Source: Duffyella gerundensis | Lineage (GTDB): Bacteria > Pseudomonadota > Gammaproteobacteria > Enterobacterales > Enterobacteriaceae | Direction: 5' to 3' | NCBI RefSeq assembly: GCF_001517405.1 | Contig: NZ_LN907827.1 | Location: 2,424,587 to 2,488,586, forward strand | DNA length: 64,000 nucleotides | Part shown: positions 25,102-33,600 of the stretch, one piece after another | How positions within the stretch are numbered: position 1 is the stretch's first letter | Layout: each line of letters opens with the position of its first letter | Position numbers and translations under genes: made by a program | The notes under the pieces: generated by a model | Database searches by the model: none | The model's input: only the letters and a program-made list of their open reading frames with translations | What the model was told of the DNA's origin: nothing

Positions 25102-27288
25102 GTGAATGTAACTAAACATGACAAAAAACGCCCTGCCGCCCTGCTGTTAACCGTGCTGGTCAGCACCAGCACGCTGGCCGCTGACGACACAGAACGCCTT
25201 GCCGCCGACGAGGCGATGATCGTGACCGCCGAGCAGGAATTGAAGCAGCAGCCTGGCGCCTCGGTGATCACCGCGGAAGATATCAAAAAGAGCCCGCCGG
25301 TAAACGATCTCTCCGATATCATTCGCAAAATGCCCGGCGTCAACCTCACCGGTAACAGCGCCAGCGGCAGCCGCGGCAACAATCGCCAGATCGATATTCG
25401 CGGCATGGGACCGGAAAATACCCTGATTCTGATCGATGGCGTGCCGGTCACCTCGCGCAACGCCGTTCGCTACAGCTGGCGCGGCGAGCGTGATACGCGC
25501 GGCGACAGCAACTGGGTGCCTGCGGAAATGGTGGAGCGCATCGACGTGCTGCGCGGCCCCGCTGCGGCGCGCTATGGCTCCGGTGCCGCGGGCGGCGTGG
25601 TCAATATCATTACCAAACGCCCTACCCGTGACTGGCACGGCTCGCTGTCGCTGTTTACCAACCAGCCGGAAGATGATGCCGAAGGCGACACCCGCCGCGC
25701 CAACTTCAATCTCAGCGGCCCGCTGGCCGGCGACGCGCTGACCATGCGCCTTTACGGCAACATCAACAGAACCGATGCCGACGCCTGGGATATCAACAAT
25801 CAGCAAAACGGCTCTTACGCCGCCGGTCGCGAAGGTGTGCGCAATAAAGATATCAATGCGCTGCTATCGTGGAAAATCACGCCGCTGCAGGTGGTGGATT
25901 TTAGCTATGGCTACAGCCGCCAGGGCAATATTTACGCCGGTGATACGCAGTACAGCAACGCTAACGCCAGCCCGAATGGCCTGGTAGAATCACTGTATGG
26001 CCATGAGACCAATCGTCTTTATCGTCAGAGCTACGGAGTTGCGCATAACGGCATCTGGGATTGGGGACAGTCAACGCTCAGTTTCAACTATGAAAAAACC
26101 AATAATACCCGCCTGACCGAAGGCTCGACCGGCCGCGTTGAGGGCATCATCAACGACAACAGCTTCAACACCAGCCGTCTGGAGAGCTATCGCGTCAATG
26201 GCGAAGTTAACGTGCCGTTTGAGCTGTGGGTCGACCATACGCTGACGCTGGGCGCAGAATGGAACCGCGATCGGCTGAACGATCCCGCTTCAATGTCAGC
26301 TACTGATGCGGCGGGCGTAACCATCGGCGGGACGTCCGGCGATCCTGCCGGACGCAGCAGCGAAAACAGCGCCGACCTCAGCGGCATCTATCTGGAAGAT
26401 AATATTGCCGCCACCTCCTCTACCGAACTGATTCCCGGTCTGCGTTTCGACTATCACGATAGCTTTGGCGGTAACTGGAGTCCGAGCCTGAACCTCTCCC
26501 AGAGCCTCGGCGATAACTTCACCCTGAAAGCGGGCATTGCGCGCGCCTTCAAGGCACCGAACCTTTATCAGTCCACCGAAGGCTATCTGCTGGCCACGCG
26601 CGGCAACGGCTGTCCGTTAACCCTGACCAGCGGCAGCTGTTATCTGCTGGGCAATGACGATCTGGATCCGGAGATCAGCATCAACAAAGAAGTTGGCCTT
26701 GAGTTTGCGCATGACGGCTGGATCGCGGGCGTCACCTGGTTCCGCAACGATTATAAAAACAAAATCGTCTCCGGCACCGATCGGGTGGGCAGAGCCTCCA
26801 ACGGCTACAACATTCTGCGCTGGGAGAATGGCGGCAAGGCGGTAGTGGAAGGTCTGGAAGGCAATCTGAGCGTGCCGGTGATTCGCGATACGCTGGAATG
26901 GCGCACTAATGCCACCTGGATGATCACCTCCGAGAGCAAGCAAACCGGCAATCCGCTGTCGATCATCCCGGAATACACCATCAATACGCAGCTCGACTGG
27001 CAGGTAACCGACAAGTTCTCCACCAATGTGAACTGGACGATGTATGGCCGCCAGAAGCCGCGCGAGTATGCCGAGATTCGTACCGAAGCGGGCACGCTCT
27101 CCAACCGCGAAGTGGCTGCCTATTCGGTGGTTGGTCTGAACCTTAATTACGATCTCACCAAAAATCTGCGTGCCACCACGGGTATCAATAACCTGCTGGA
27201 TAAGCGCGTCTATCGCGAGAACGAAGGTGCCTCGACCTACAACGAACCGGGACGTGCCTGGTACGCAGGCGTCACCCTGTCGTTTTGA
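25102..27288 (+). CDS. TonB-dependent ferric siderophore receptor (FepA/PfeA/IroN family)
   Basis: The protein is 728 aa from GTG 25102, chosen because it follows an AGGA site and gives a normal signal peptide ending in STLA. The TonB box region 'DEAMIVTAEQE', the plug motif 'RGNNRQIDIRGMGPENTLILIDG' in pieces, 'SWRGERDTRGD' and 'RIDVLRGPAAARYGSGAAGGVVNIITK' in pieces all match FepA. The 22-strand barrel ends in 'AGVTLSF' with terminal Phe. The likely ligand is a catecholate siderophore such as enterobactin. A Fur box precedes it and a strong terminator follows. No siderophore biosynthesis, esterase or ABC importer gene is adjacent, so it looks like a stand-alone receptor that could serve for xenosiderophores. 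Confidence 0.92.
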   Translation: MNVTKHDKKRPAALLLTVLVSTSTLAADDTERLAADEAMIVTAEQELKQQPGASVITAEDIKKSPPVNDLSDIIRKMPGVNLTGNSASGSRGNNRQIDIRGMGPENTLILIDGVPVTSRNAVRYSWRGERDTRGDSNWVPAEMVERIDVLRGPAAARYGSGAAGGVVNIITKRPTRDWHGSLSLFTNQPEDDAEGDTRRANFNLSGPLAGDALTMRLYGNINRTDADAWDINNQQNGSYAAGREGVRNKDINALLSWKITPLQVVDFSYGYSRQGNIYAGDTQYSNANASPNGLVESLYGHETNRLYRQSYGVAHNGIWDWGQSTLSFNYEKTNNTRLTEGSTGRVEGIINDNSFNTSRLESYRVNGEVNVPFELWVDHTLTLGAEWNRDRLNDPASMSATDAAGVTIGGTSGDPAGRSSENSADLSGIYLEDNIAATSSTELIPGLRFDYHDSFGGNWSPSLNLSQSLGDNFTLKAGIARAFKAPNLYQSTEGYLLATRGNGCPLTLTSGSCYLLGNDDLDPEISINKEVGLEFAHDGWIAGVTWFRNDYKNKIVSGTDRVGRASNGYNILRWENGGKAVVEGLEGNLSVPVIRDTLEWRTNATWMITSESKQTGNPLSIIPEYTINTQLDWQVTDKFSTNVNWTMYGRQKPREYAEIRTEAGTLSNREVAAYSVVGLNLNYDLTKNLRATTGINNLLDKRVYRENEGASTYNEPGRAWYAGVTLSF

Positions 27289-27306
27289 TACGCTAACCCT
27301 TAACAG

Positions 27307-27329
27307 CCCGGCACCCGCCGGGTTTTTTT
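27307..27329 (+). terminator. Terminator after the siderophore receptor
   Basis: A perfect 6-bp stem cccggc/gccggg with loop accc is followed by seven T. Confidence 0.9.
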
Positions 27330-27476
27330 ATGATTTTTTACATAATCGGCCAGTGGCGATGCCACAAGGCGCGGCGGCCAGCAAGCAAAACGGCAGCGAG
27401 GGTGGCTGGCGGGCAAGCTCTTGCCGGGCGGATATAATCACTGTTCCCATGATTACCGTCTGGAGTTGCAGTCGTC

Positions 27477-28175
27477 ATGAAACAGGTTGATATTTCACTT
27501 TCGGATGTCACCCGTTTGGTTTTGGGCAGCCATCCTCCGCTATTTTTACTTGAAGTGGTGATCCGCGCGTTGATCTGTTTTGTCATTATCATCGTCGCAC
27601 TGCGCCTGCTGGGTCGCCGCGTCGCCTCGCAATATACGCTGATTGAACTCTCTGCGGTGATTACCCTCGCGGGCACCATGGGCGTGCCACTGCTGGACGA
27701 TAAGCGCGGCCTGTTGCCACCGCTGCTGATCGTAATCGGCCTGCTGGCGATGCAGCATCTGATGGGCCATATCAGCCTGCACTATCGTTCTGTGGATCGG
27801 CTGCTGGTCGGGCCGGAACGCATCGCGCTGGAGGATGGCCGCCTACAGCTTGATACGCTGCGCGGCACCGTGCTCTCTCGCGAAAAAATGTTCTCTTTGC
27901 TGCGTTGTCGTGGCGTGCAGCAGCTTGGTCAGCTCAGCCGCGTCTATCTTGAGCCTTCTGGCGCGCTGACGTTGATCTGGAGCGACACACCGCAGCCGGG
28001 CCTGCCGATTGTGCCGCACGATGATAAAGCCTTGCTGGCCGCCATGCAGGATGACGGGCATCTGGCCTGTGCATCCTGTGGTCATGTCATTGAACAGCAA
28101 CCGGCTCCAAACTGCGCCTGCACCCGCTGCCATGCGCAACACTGGCTGCCAGCCTGCGTCTCGGTGGAGGATTAA
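27477..28175 (+). CDS. DUF421 (YetF-like) inner-membrane protein with C-terminal zinc ribbon, copy A
   Basis: The 232-aa protein has two or three N-terminal membrane helices (about 22-45, 55-72, 76-95). A DUF421/YetF-type cytoplasmic domain follows ('LSREKMFSLLRCRGVQQLGQLSRVYLEPSG' in pieces). The C-terminus has four cysteines in 'CASCGHV' and 'CACTRC' spacing, which looks like a zinc ribbon and is not part of the usual short DUF421 proteins. The function of the family is unknown. It is followed 2 bp later by a paralogue of the same design. Confidence 0.82.
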   Translation: MKQVDISLSDVTRLVLGSHPPLFLLEVVIRALICFVIIIVALRLLGRRVASQYTLIELSAVITLAGTMGVPLLDDKRGLLPPLLIVIGLLAMQHLMGHISLHYRSVDRLLVGPERIALEDGRLQLDTLRGTVLSREKMFSLLRCRGVQQLGQLSRVYLEPSGALTLIWSDTPQPGLPIVPHDDKALLAAMQDDGHLACASCGHVIEQQPAPNCACTRCHAQHWLPACVSVED

Positions 28176-28177
28176 TC

Positions 28178-28903
28178 ATGGAGAGGCTGAACAGATGGCT
28201 GATGGGCGAAGCGCCGTGGAGCTTTGCCGCTGAAGTCATGCTGCGCTTTGTGGTCATCTATCTGGTGCTGCTGCTGGTTTTGCGTCTGATGGGCCGCCGC
28301 TTTGCCGGACAGCTGAGCATCATCGATTTGGCGATCATGGTGATGCTCGGCGCGGCAATTGGTGCGCCGCTGCAGACGCCTGATAAAGGCATTCTGACCA
28401 CCCTGCTGTTGCTGATCACGCTGCTGGGCTGTTTTCGCCTGCTGTCGCTGTGCTCATTTTATTATCGCCGGGTAGAGACCCTGACCCAGGGCGATGCCAC
28501 GCCGCTGGTTATGGACGGACGGCTGGCGCTGGAGCACTTGCAGCACGCCGAGCTATCACGCCATCGGGCGTTTTCCGAACTGCGCGCAATGGGGGTTCAG
28601 CACCTCGGCGAAGTGCGCCGTGCCTGGCTGGAACCCTCTGGCCAGGTTAGCCTGTTGCTGTATCGGCAACCCCGCGCGGGATTATGGCTACTGCCGGAAC
28701 AGAGCAAAACGTTTACCCAACGTATCGCGGTGGACTACTGCTTTGCCTGCGGACACTGCGGCTATGTGGTCAATGCGCAATGCCCGCCGGAAGATCATTG
28801 CGAACATTGCGGCAGGCAACAATGGCAGCCTGCGGTAAAACGGCTCGGCATCGACAAGATTTATGGTGCGCATGAAGAAGATCAGCGCAGGGAAGCGGGT
28901 TGA
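28178..28903 (+). CDS. DUF421 (YetF-like) inner-membrane protein with C-terminal zinc ribbon, copy B
   Basis: The 241-aa paralogue of the upstream gene has helices near residues 20-42, 50-68 and 72-92. It contains 'LRLMGRRFAGQLSIIDLAIMVMLG', where 'GRRxAxQ' and 'xxxIDLAxxxxxG' are shared with copy A. A DUF421 domain with 'LSRHRAFSELRAMGVQHLGEVRRAWLEPSG' in pieces follows. The C-terminal cysteine pairs 'CFACGHCGY' and 'CEHCG' again suggest a zinc ribbon. The two genes are separated by 2 bp and must be co-transcribed. The products probably form a heteromeric membrane complex, but that is inference. Confidence 0.82.
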   Translation: MERLNRWLMGEAPWSFAAEVMLRFVVIYLVLLLVLRLMGRRFAGQLSIIDLAIMVMLGAAIGAPLQTPDKGILTTLLLLITLLGCFRLLSLCSFYYRRVETLTQGDATPLVMDGRLALEHLQHAELSRHRAFSELRAMGVQHLGEVRRAWLEPSGQVSLLLYRQPRAGLWLLPEQSKTFTQRIAVDYCFACGHCGYVVNAQCPPEDHCEHCGRQQWQPAVKRLGIDKIYGAHEEDQRREAG

Positions 28904-29070
28904 AGGGTGTGGTTTGATTATTAGGGTGCTGGCGGAAGGCTGCAGGCAAGGAATAATGGTTCGCCCCGGCTGGATAAGGCCTCAGGTAAGGTGTCGAAAA
29001 AAAACGCGGCCAGAATGCGCGGCGGGTTCCGCCAATGTTCCGTTTGATAACAAGGATGCCAATTCCTGGG

Positions 29071-29088
29071 TATAATAAGCGCTTATTA
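29071..29088. promoter_or_regulatory. Original sbcB promoter -10 with 16-bp perfect palindrome
   Basis: TATAAT (29071-29076) overlaps the perfect palindrome taataagcgcttatta (29073-29088), about 33 bp before the original sbcB start. No good -35 is seen at 17 bp. The palindrome could be a binding site for a symmetric regulator. The rest of 28904-29070 shows no gene. Confidence 0.45.
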
Positions 29089-29120
29089 CCTCAATCCAGC
29101 CCTCTGAACCGGATACCATT

Positions 29121-29189
29121 TTGTCAAAAACAGCCCAACAGCCTACCTTCCTTTTCCACGATTATGCGCATATCAACATAAATGTATGA
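29121..29189 (+). pseudogene. sbcB: Detached native 5' end of sbcB (left of the integrated element)
   Basis: TTG 29121 begins the peptide 'SKTAQQPTFLFHDY', which is the N-terminus of exonuclease I. It then runs into foreign sequence and stops at TGA 29187. Only the first 15 codons are native. The last part (29142-29166) is repeated exactly at 36658-36682, where the rest of sbcB continues. This is the scar left when an element inserted into the start of sbcB. Confidence 0.9.
29142..29166. repeat. Left attachment site (attL core, 25 bp)
   Basis: The sequence from cctaccttcc to cacgattatg (25 bp) is identical to 36658-36682, and similarity ends abruptly on both sides. It encodes 'PTFLFHDY' of SbcB in both copies. 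Confidence 0.9.
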
Positions 29190-29224
29190 TTTAAATAGCT
29201 ATTAAAACCCATGCTTTTCTTTTG

Positions 29225-29243
29225 GTACGCATTACTGTACGCA
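29225..29243. promoter_or_regulatory. Possible integrase arm-binding repeats (gtacgca x2)
   Basis: gtacgca occurs at 29225-29231 and 29237-29243, and once more near the other element end at 36479-36485. Short repeats near both att cores are typical arm-type sites. Nothing else in the sequence confirms the role. Confidence 0.4.
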
Positions 29244-29282
29244 AAGGATTTTTCTTACCTCTGCTTTGAACGCACTCATCTT

Positions 29283-29462
29283 TCAAAACGGCAGGCCAAA
29301 CTGGTCATCATCGAATACTTCCAGTTGCGGCTCAATGCTCTCCAGCACCAGCAGATAGTCGATCCCCTGCGCCAGTGATGTCGGCTGCCCGAACTCAAGC
29401 CAGAAGTAAAAGGCATACGTCCGGCCAAACCAGTAGCGCGTCGGCGGTGTGGTCTCGCAAGA
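29283..29462 (-). pseudogene. 3' fragment of a phage-like gene
   Basis: An open frame of 59 codons ('RYWFGRTYAFYFWLEFGQP', ending 'DDQFGLPF') has no start and is preceded by an in-frame TAA. It looks like the surviving C-terminus of a phage structural or accessory protein. I do not recognise the family. The bases from 29190 to 29282 hold no gene. Confidence 0.5.
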
Positions 29463-29487
29463 TTATTTACGAAAGGCTGGCACATCT

Positions 29488-29515
29488 TTGCCATCCCATT
29501 AACAGGTGGTAAGAT
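29488..29515 (+). promoter_or_regulatory. Possible gtr operon promoter
   Basis: TTGCCA (29488-29493) and TAAGAT (29510-29515) are 16 bp apart and end 28 bp before the gtrA start. Only one GATC lies in the preceding 260 bp, so the OxyR/Dam phase-variation arrangement of some Salmonella gtr operons is not evident. Confidence 0.4.
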
Positions 29516-29543
29516 TTATCCGTAAATAACTCAAGAAGATAAT

Positions 29544-29903
29544 ATGTATAAACTATTCGTAAGATATGCATCCGTAGGGGTGATGAACACCGCTGTGCAT
29601 TGGGCCGTTTTCTTTGCCGTGCATGCTGCCGGAGTTAACCAGGCATTCTCAAATATGTCTGCATTTTTCATTGCGGTAACGTTCTCCTTTTTCGCCAACG
29701 CAAAATTCACTTTCAAAGGCACGGCCACGACAGGTCGCTATCTTATATATCTGGGTTTCATGGGGGCTATGGCTGCTTCGGTAGGACAGATGAGTGACAG
29801 CCTTCACATGCCTTCTATCGTCACGCTTATCACTTTCTCAGTAGTAAGCCTTGTCATGGGCTTCTTCTATTCAAAATATATTGTTTTCAGGGAGGAAAAA
29901 TGA
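29544..29903 (+). CDS. gtrA: GtrA-family bactoprenol-glucose flippase
   Basis: The 119-aa protein has four predicted membrane helices and the GtrA pattern: '[16 protein letters not shown]' at the start, '[11 protein letters not shown]' in the middle and '[10 protein letters not shown]' at the end. In serotype-converting phages GtrA flips undecaprenyl-phosphate-glucose across the inner membrane. An AAGAAG site precedes ATG 29544. It overlaps gtrB by 4 bp (ATGA), and gtrA-gtrB-gtrC form one operon. Confidence 0.93.
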   Translation: MYKLFVRYASVGVMNTAVHWAVFFAVHAAGVNQAFSNMSAFFIAVTFSFFANAKFTFKGTATTGRYLIYLGFMGAMAASVGQMSDSLHMPSIVTLITFSVVSLVMGFFYSKYIVFREEK

Positions 29904-30826
29904 AGATATCTCTCGTCGTTCCGGTCTTCAATGAAGAGGAAACGATACCCATTTTCTACCAGGCAGTGCGCAGGGAATTAACCAGGCATGAGGTTGAAAT
30001 CGTTTTTATCAATGATGGAAGCAAGGACGGAACCGAGGGGATAATTAATGCCCTGTCCGTTTCCGATGCGCTTGTTAAGGCAATCTCATTCACTCGTAAC
30101 TTTGGCAAAGAGCCGGCTCTTTTCGCTGGCCTAGAACATGCCACTGGCGATGCAGTTATTCCGATTGATGTCGACCTGCAGGACCCTATATCTGTTATTC
30201 CGCAACTCATTGAGAGGTGGCAAGCGGGCGCTGATGTAGTACTGGCAAAGCGTACCGACCGCAGCACAGATGGCCATATGAAACGTAAAACAGCTGAGTG
30301 GTTCTACCGCCTGCATAATAAAATAAGCAGCCCTACCATTGAAGAGAATGTCGGCGACTTCCGGTTAATGTCACGCAATACAGCGGACCACATTAAAGCG
30401 ATGTCAGAGCGTAACCTTTTCATGAAAGGCATACTGAGCTGGGTGGGAGGAAATGTTGAGGTTGTGGAATACAGCCGCGCTGAGCGCGTTGCAGGCGAAA
30501 GTAAATTCAATGGCTGGAAGCTGTGGAATCTTGCGTTGGAGGGAATCACATCTTTCTCTACTTTCCCCCTCCGTATGTGGACTTACATTGGGCTGTTCGT
30601 TGCTGGCTTGTCTTTTCTGTACGGGGCCTTCATGGTGATAGATACTCTGATATTCGGTAATCCTGTAAATGGTTATCCTTCAATAATAGTTTCTATCTTG
30701 TTTCTCGGTGGTGTTCAGCTTATCGGGATAGGGGTGCTGGGCGAATACATTGGCAGAATTTACATCGAAACAAAAGAACGCCCTAGATATATCGTTAAGG
30801 AAGGTATAAATCATGAAAATAAGTAG
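29900..30826 (+). CDS. gtrB: Bactoprenol glucosyl transferase GtrB (GT2)
   Basis: The 308-aa GT2 enzyme has '[17 protein letters not shown]' at the N-terminus, the metal-binding 'PIDVDLQDP' (DxD-type) near residue 90 and '[17 protein letters not shown]'. Two C-terminal membrane helices are present (about 232-255 and 265-290). It transfers glucose from UDP-glucose to undecaprenyl phosphate on the cytoplasmic face. It is coupled to gtrA by a 4-bp overlap and overlaps gtrC by 14 bp. Confidence 0.94.
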   Translation: MKISLVVPVFNEEETIPIFYQAVRRELTRHEVEIVFINDGSKDGTEGIINALSVSDALVKAISFTRNFGKEPALFAGLEHATGDAVIPIDVDLQDPISVIPQLIERWQAGADVVLAKRTDRSTDGHMKRKTAEWFYRLHNKISSPTIEENVGDFRLMSRNTADHIKAMSERNLFMKGILSWVGGNVEVVEYSRAERVAGESKFNGWKLWNLALEGITSFSTFPLRMWTYIGLFVAGLSFLYGAFMVIDTLIFGNPVNGYPSIIVSILFLGGVQLIGIGVLGEYIGRIYIETKERPRYIVKEGINHENK

Positions 30827-32285
30827 GCACTCAGCCATATTTTACCTGGTGGCTTTAGCTATATTTTCGTTAATGATATCTTTCTATTTCAGGATTGCGC
30901 AACGGATCGAAATCAACTCAGATATGGCTTCAGGCATGGTCGAGGCTCTGGATATGTCGAAAGGAAACATCCTTCTTTCAGGCTGGAGTCTTTCAACAGT
31001 ATCATTCTATTTTACAGAAATAGTATGGTATGTAACTGCAATTTTAGTTAGTGGTTATTCATATAATATTACTTATTTCATGCCCGCTGTTATTCTGGCG
31101 ATTTTGTGCGCATTGATGATACTTTCATCTGAGAATAAAAAAGTTGCGGCTGTATTTACCCTTTTCATGCTGGGTGCGCCAACATTCTTTATGGCCAGGA
31201 ACGTATTAACACCATTTATTCATGTGGGGACATATGTCTTCTGCCTGGCTGCGTACTGCTTAGCCAGTCGGTATGTGAGCAACGGGAGCAAAGCCGTCCT
31301 GGCCGGGATGTTTTGCATACTGGCACTGGCCTACTTTAGTGACACTATTGCTCTGTACATCTCTCTCGTTCCGACGCTGGCAGTAGTTGTGGTATCAATC
31401 CTTCGCTCACAACACGATAAGCGCTGGTCTGTTGTCCTCGCCGTAAGCGTTCTCTCGGTTGCTACTGCGATGCTGATCAATGCACTTTTCCTGCGTTACG
31501 GCTTTGTAGTGCCGGGAGTACAACCAACCAAATTTGCAACGCTTGAAGGCATTGGAAAGAATATCAGTGATTTATTCCTCGGCGTAATGACTTTATTTGA
31601 TGCAGATTTTTATGGTCGCGACCCACGAGAAAAAGATACAGTAATTAGATGCTTGTCTTTTTTTATTATTGCTGCATTCATTTTCATAGTAGCTTTGCGC
31701 GCGTTTAAAATTAAAGACAATAAAGACGTATTCCTTCTGGTCGCAACGCTTATTATGCCAGTGGCTTATATATTAAGTGACGTTTCTGTTGGTGTTTCAT
31801 CAATTCGTTACATTCTCCCATTCTTTATTTACGGCACTATATTAATCAGCCGCATTAACACACCGCTGTTGAATAACGCTCGTGTTTTCCTCCTACTTGC
31901 TATTCTTGCGCTTATCCCTTCTGTTCATCATATAAAAGAAACCATTCACCGCCCGAAGGCATCGAATGGACTGAAGGAACTTTCTCAGGTTCTTTATGAT
32001 AAAGGGCTTAAGCACGGCTATGCTGAGTTCTGGTTTGCATCGGCTACATCCGTTTATGGGCAGGTACAGGTTGCTCCGATCAATTATGATGCCGAACATG
32101 TCATCAGAAGAGATTGGCTAAGTAAGGAATCCTGGTACGGTGATAATAACCGGTTCATCATCATTCACGATGACATGCTGAAGCATGCGGCTATAAAAGC
32201 ATATGGCCAGCCTGACGATGTTATAAAGCACAACAGTTTAACTGTATTTGTCTGGAATAAAAAGCTAACCACCTCAAATCCTTAG
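30813..32285 (+). CDS. Serotype-specific O-antigen glucosyltransferase (GtrC-type, GT-C)
   Basis: The 490-aa integral membrane protein has about ten hydrophobic helices and a periplasmic loop after helix 1 ('[18 protein letters not shown]') with acidic residues typical of GT-C active sites. The C-terminus is soluble. By position it is the third, serotype-specific gene of a gtr operon. It attaches glucose from the lipid carrier to the O-antigen in the periplasm. The sequence of this third gene is diverse among phages, so the linkage cannot be predicted. It is much more AT-rich than the flanking chromosome. Confidence 0.85.
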   Translation: MKISRHSAIFYLVALAIFSLMISFYFRIAQRIEINSDMASGMVEALDMSKGNILLSGWSLSTVSFYFTEIVWYVTAILVSGYSYNITYFMPAVILAILCALMILSSENKKVAAVFTLFMLGAPTFFMARNVLTPFIHVGTYVFCLAAYCLASRYVSNGSKAVLAGMFCILALAYFSDTIALYISLVPTLAVVVVSILRSQHDKRWSVVLAVSVLSVATAMLINALFLRYGFVVPGVQPTKFATLEGIGKNISDLFLGVMTLFDADFYGRDPREKDTVIRCLSFFIIAAFIFIVALRAFKIKDNKDVFLLVATLIMPVAYILSDVSVGVSSIRYILPFFIYGTILISRINTPLLNNARVFLLLAILALIPSVHHIKETIHRPKASNGLKELSQVLYDKGLKHGYAEFWFASATSVYGQVQVAPINYDAEHVIRRDWLSKESWYGDNNRFIIIHDDMLKHAAIKAYGQPDDVIKHNSLTVFVWNKKLTTSNP

Positions 32286-32558
32286 ATAATAAACAGGGGC
32301 GGGCAAACCGCTCCTGCTTTCACCAACTTCCCAGCCTGAATCCTCTGCCTCATTAAAGAGTGCAGTGATCCGCACCTTTCCTGATGCTGGTCCGCCTACC
32401 AGAAAAATAGAACCGCCATCCATTTTCAGTGTTGCTGTTGATGCGCCTACAGCCTCACCGCTACTGCCTTTTGTAACCACTGTTAGCAGCGCTACACGCT
32501 TCTGTGCGTTAAAAACGTTATGCGGAAACGAGGCACTGCAAGATGGATCGGTTGACAC
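32274..32558 (-). pseudogene. Fragment of a phage gene, convergent with gtrC
   Basis: A 94-codon open frame ('GGSIFLVGGPASGKVRIT' is its most distinctive part) begins with GTG directly after an in-frame TAA, so its true N-terminus is missing. It overlaps the end of gtrC by 12 bp on the other strand. It resembles the C-terminal part of a phage tail or accessory protein, but I do not recognise the family. The following 32559-32936 hold no convincing gene and look like phage debris. Confidence 0.45.
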
Positions 32559-32936
32559 TTACGCCCGAAAGATTAATCGCGCCTTCACGAAGCTTTCTAA
32601 GGGTTGCAGCTTAACACCTAGCCAGAGTAACCAGCGTTCCCTCTCTTCGGGCCAAGCATGAGAGTGGCGCTCTGTGTTTACCAGATGTCGCCCTGTATCA
32701 GGCCGGACACCGCAACATTCGCAAAGATGCAACTCATATTAAAAATAACCCACGATTTTGGCCTTTAAGTAGCCTTTGAATAAGACGTATACTCAGCATG
32801 ATTACACCGTTAGATAATCAGCTTTATTGCAAGAGAAAGCACTAATAAAGACGATTTATGAAGCCTATTCGATGATTTAAAGCTGTTAATTCTTAGTAGA
32901 ATTTAACGTTCTAATATCACAATAGGGCATGGAATC

Positions 32937-33062
32937 ATGAAAAACAGAAGCATAGGGATTTCAGTAGTATCGGGTTCAATCATCTTAGGAATAGCCGTGT
33001 TTTTTTCAGCAATGGTGAATAGTGGTCTTATTTTACAAAAAGAAAAGATACAGGCTAAATAA
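32937..33062 (+). CDS. Small membrane protein, 41 aa, unknown
   Basis: ATG 32937 encodes 'MKNRSIGISVVSGSIILGI' and continues with one hydrophobic helix (about residues 6-28) and a short basic tail. It is AT-rich like its neighbours. It ends 6 bp before the start of the next open frame on the same strand. The pair may be an operon, or a single membrane-anchored gene broken by a frameshift. I know no family for it. Confidence 0.5.
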   Translation: MKNRSIGISVVSGSIILGIAVFFSAMVNSGLILQKEKIQAK

Positions 33063-33068
33063 AGCATT

Positions 33069-33506
33069 TTGACCACTACCGTGGGTCATGTGAACTTAGG
33101 AAAAGTCTATAGTGAAAGTAGAGGTATGAACATCACTCTACGGAATGCAGAAGAAAAAACACCGGCAGCAATAAACTTGATAGACGTTGACCCTAACAAC
33201 TTTTCAAAAGAACTTCATGCAGCTCTGGGGAAAATTGCTAAGGATGTCAATGACAGCCGGGGGCTCACTGGTGACGAAGCAATAACACCCGAACATTTAT
33301 CAAGTAAAGTTTCTTTTAAGTTAAATATAAAAACTTACTTGAATTACAGATCTGAATATATACCAATGTATACACTCATGATCAAGGATGAAGATATAAT
33401 CATTGACAAGAATCAAAACTTTGAGAGCAAAATAATAGCTGAAGCACAAAGAATTGCAAAAGATAGTTCAATCCAGTTCTTAGTAAGCAGTTTTATTAAA
33501 ACTTAA
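33069..33506 (+). CDS. Hypothetical protein, 145 aa or shorter, in the sbcB element
   Basis: The open frame starts at TTG 33069; inner starts at GTG 33090 or ATG 33126 are also possible. The protein is hydrophilic and mixed alpha/beta ('AINLIDVDPNNFSKELHAAL', 'PMYTLMIKDEDIIIDKNQNF') with no known motif. It follows a 41-aa membrane protein by 6 bp and is followed by a terminator-like hairpin, so it is probably expressed. Its position between gtrC and the phage remnants marks it as accessory cargo of the element. Confidence 0.55.
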   Translation: MTTTVGHVNLGKVYSESRGMNITLRNAEEKTPAAINLIDVDPNNFSKELHAALGKIAKDVNDSRGLTGDEAITPEHLSSKVSFKLNIKTYLNYRSEYIPMYTLMIKDEDIIIDKNQNFESKIIAEAQRIAKDSSIQFLVSSFIKT

Positions 33507-33554
33507 AAGTAAACACTTATAATTTAATAGATAGTTTATTAATTTAAATCAAGG

Positions 33555-33577
33555 CCGGATTAACATCCGGATTTTTT
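33555..33577 (+). terminator. Terminator in the sbcB element
   Basis: A 6-bp perfect stem ccggat-taac-atccgg is followed by six T, 49 bp after the 145-aa gene. Confidence 0.75.
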
Positions 33578-33600
33578 ATTGTTTAAAAAAGGAGAATCAG

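Noticed and set aside
29276..29494. 72-codon minus-strand frame starting at 29494 as a gene
   Set aside because: A different frame over the same bases (29283-29462) looks protein-like, and the 72-codon frame is its shadow.
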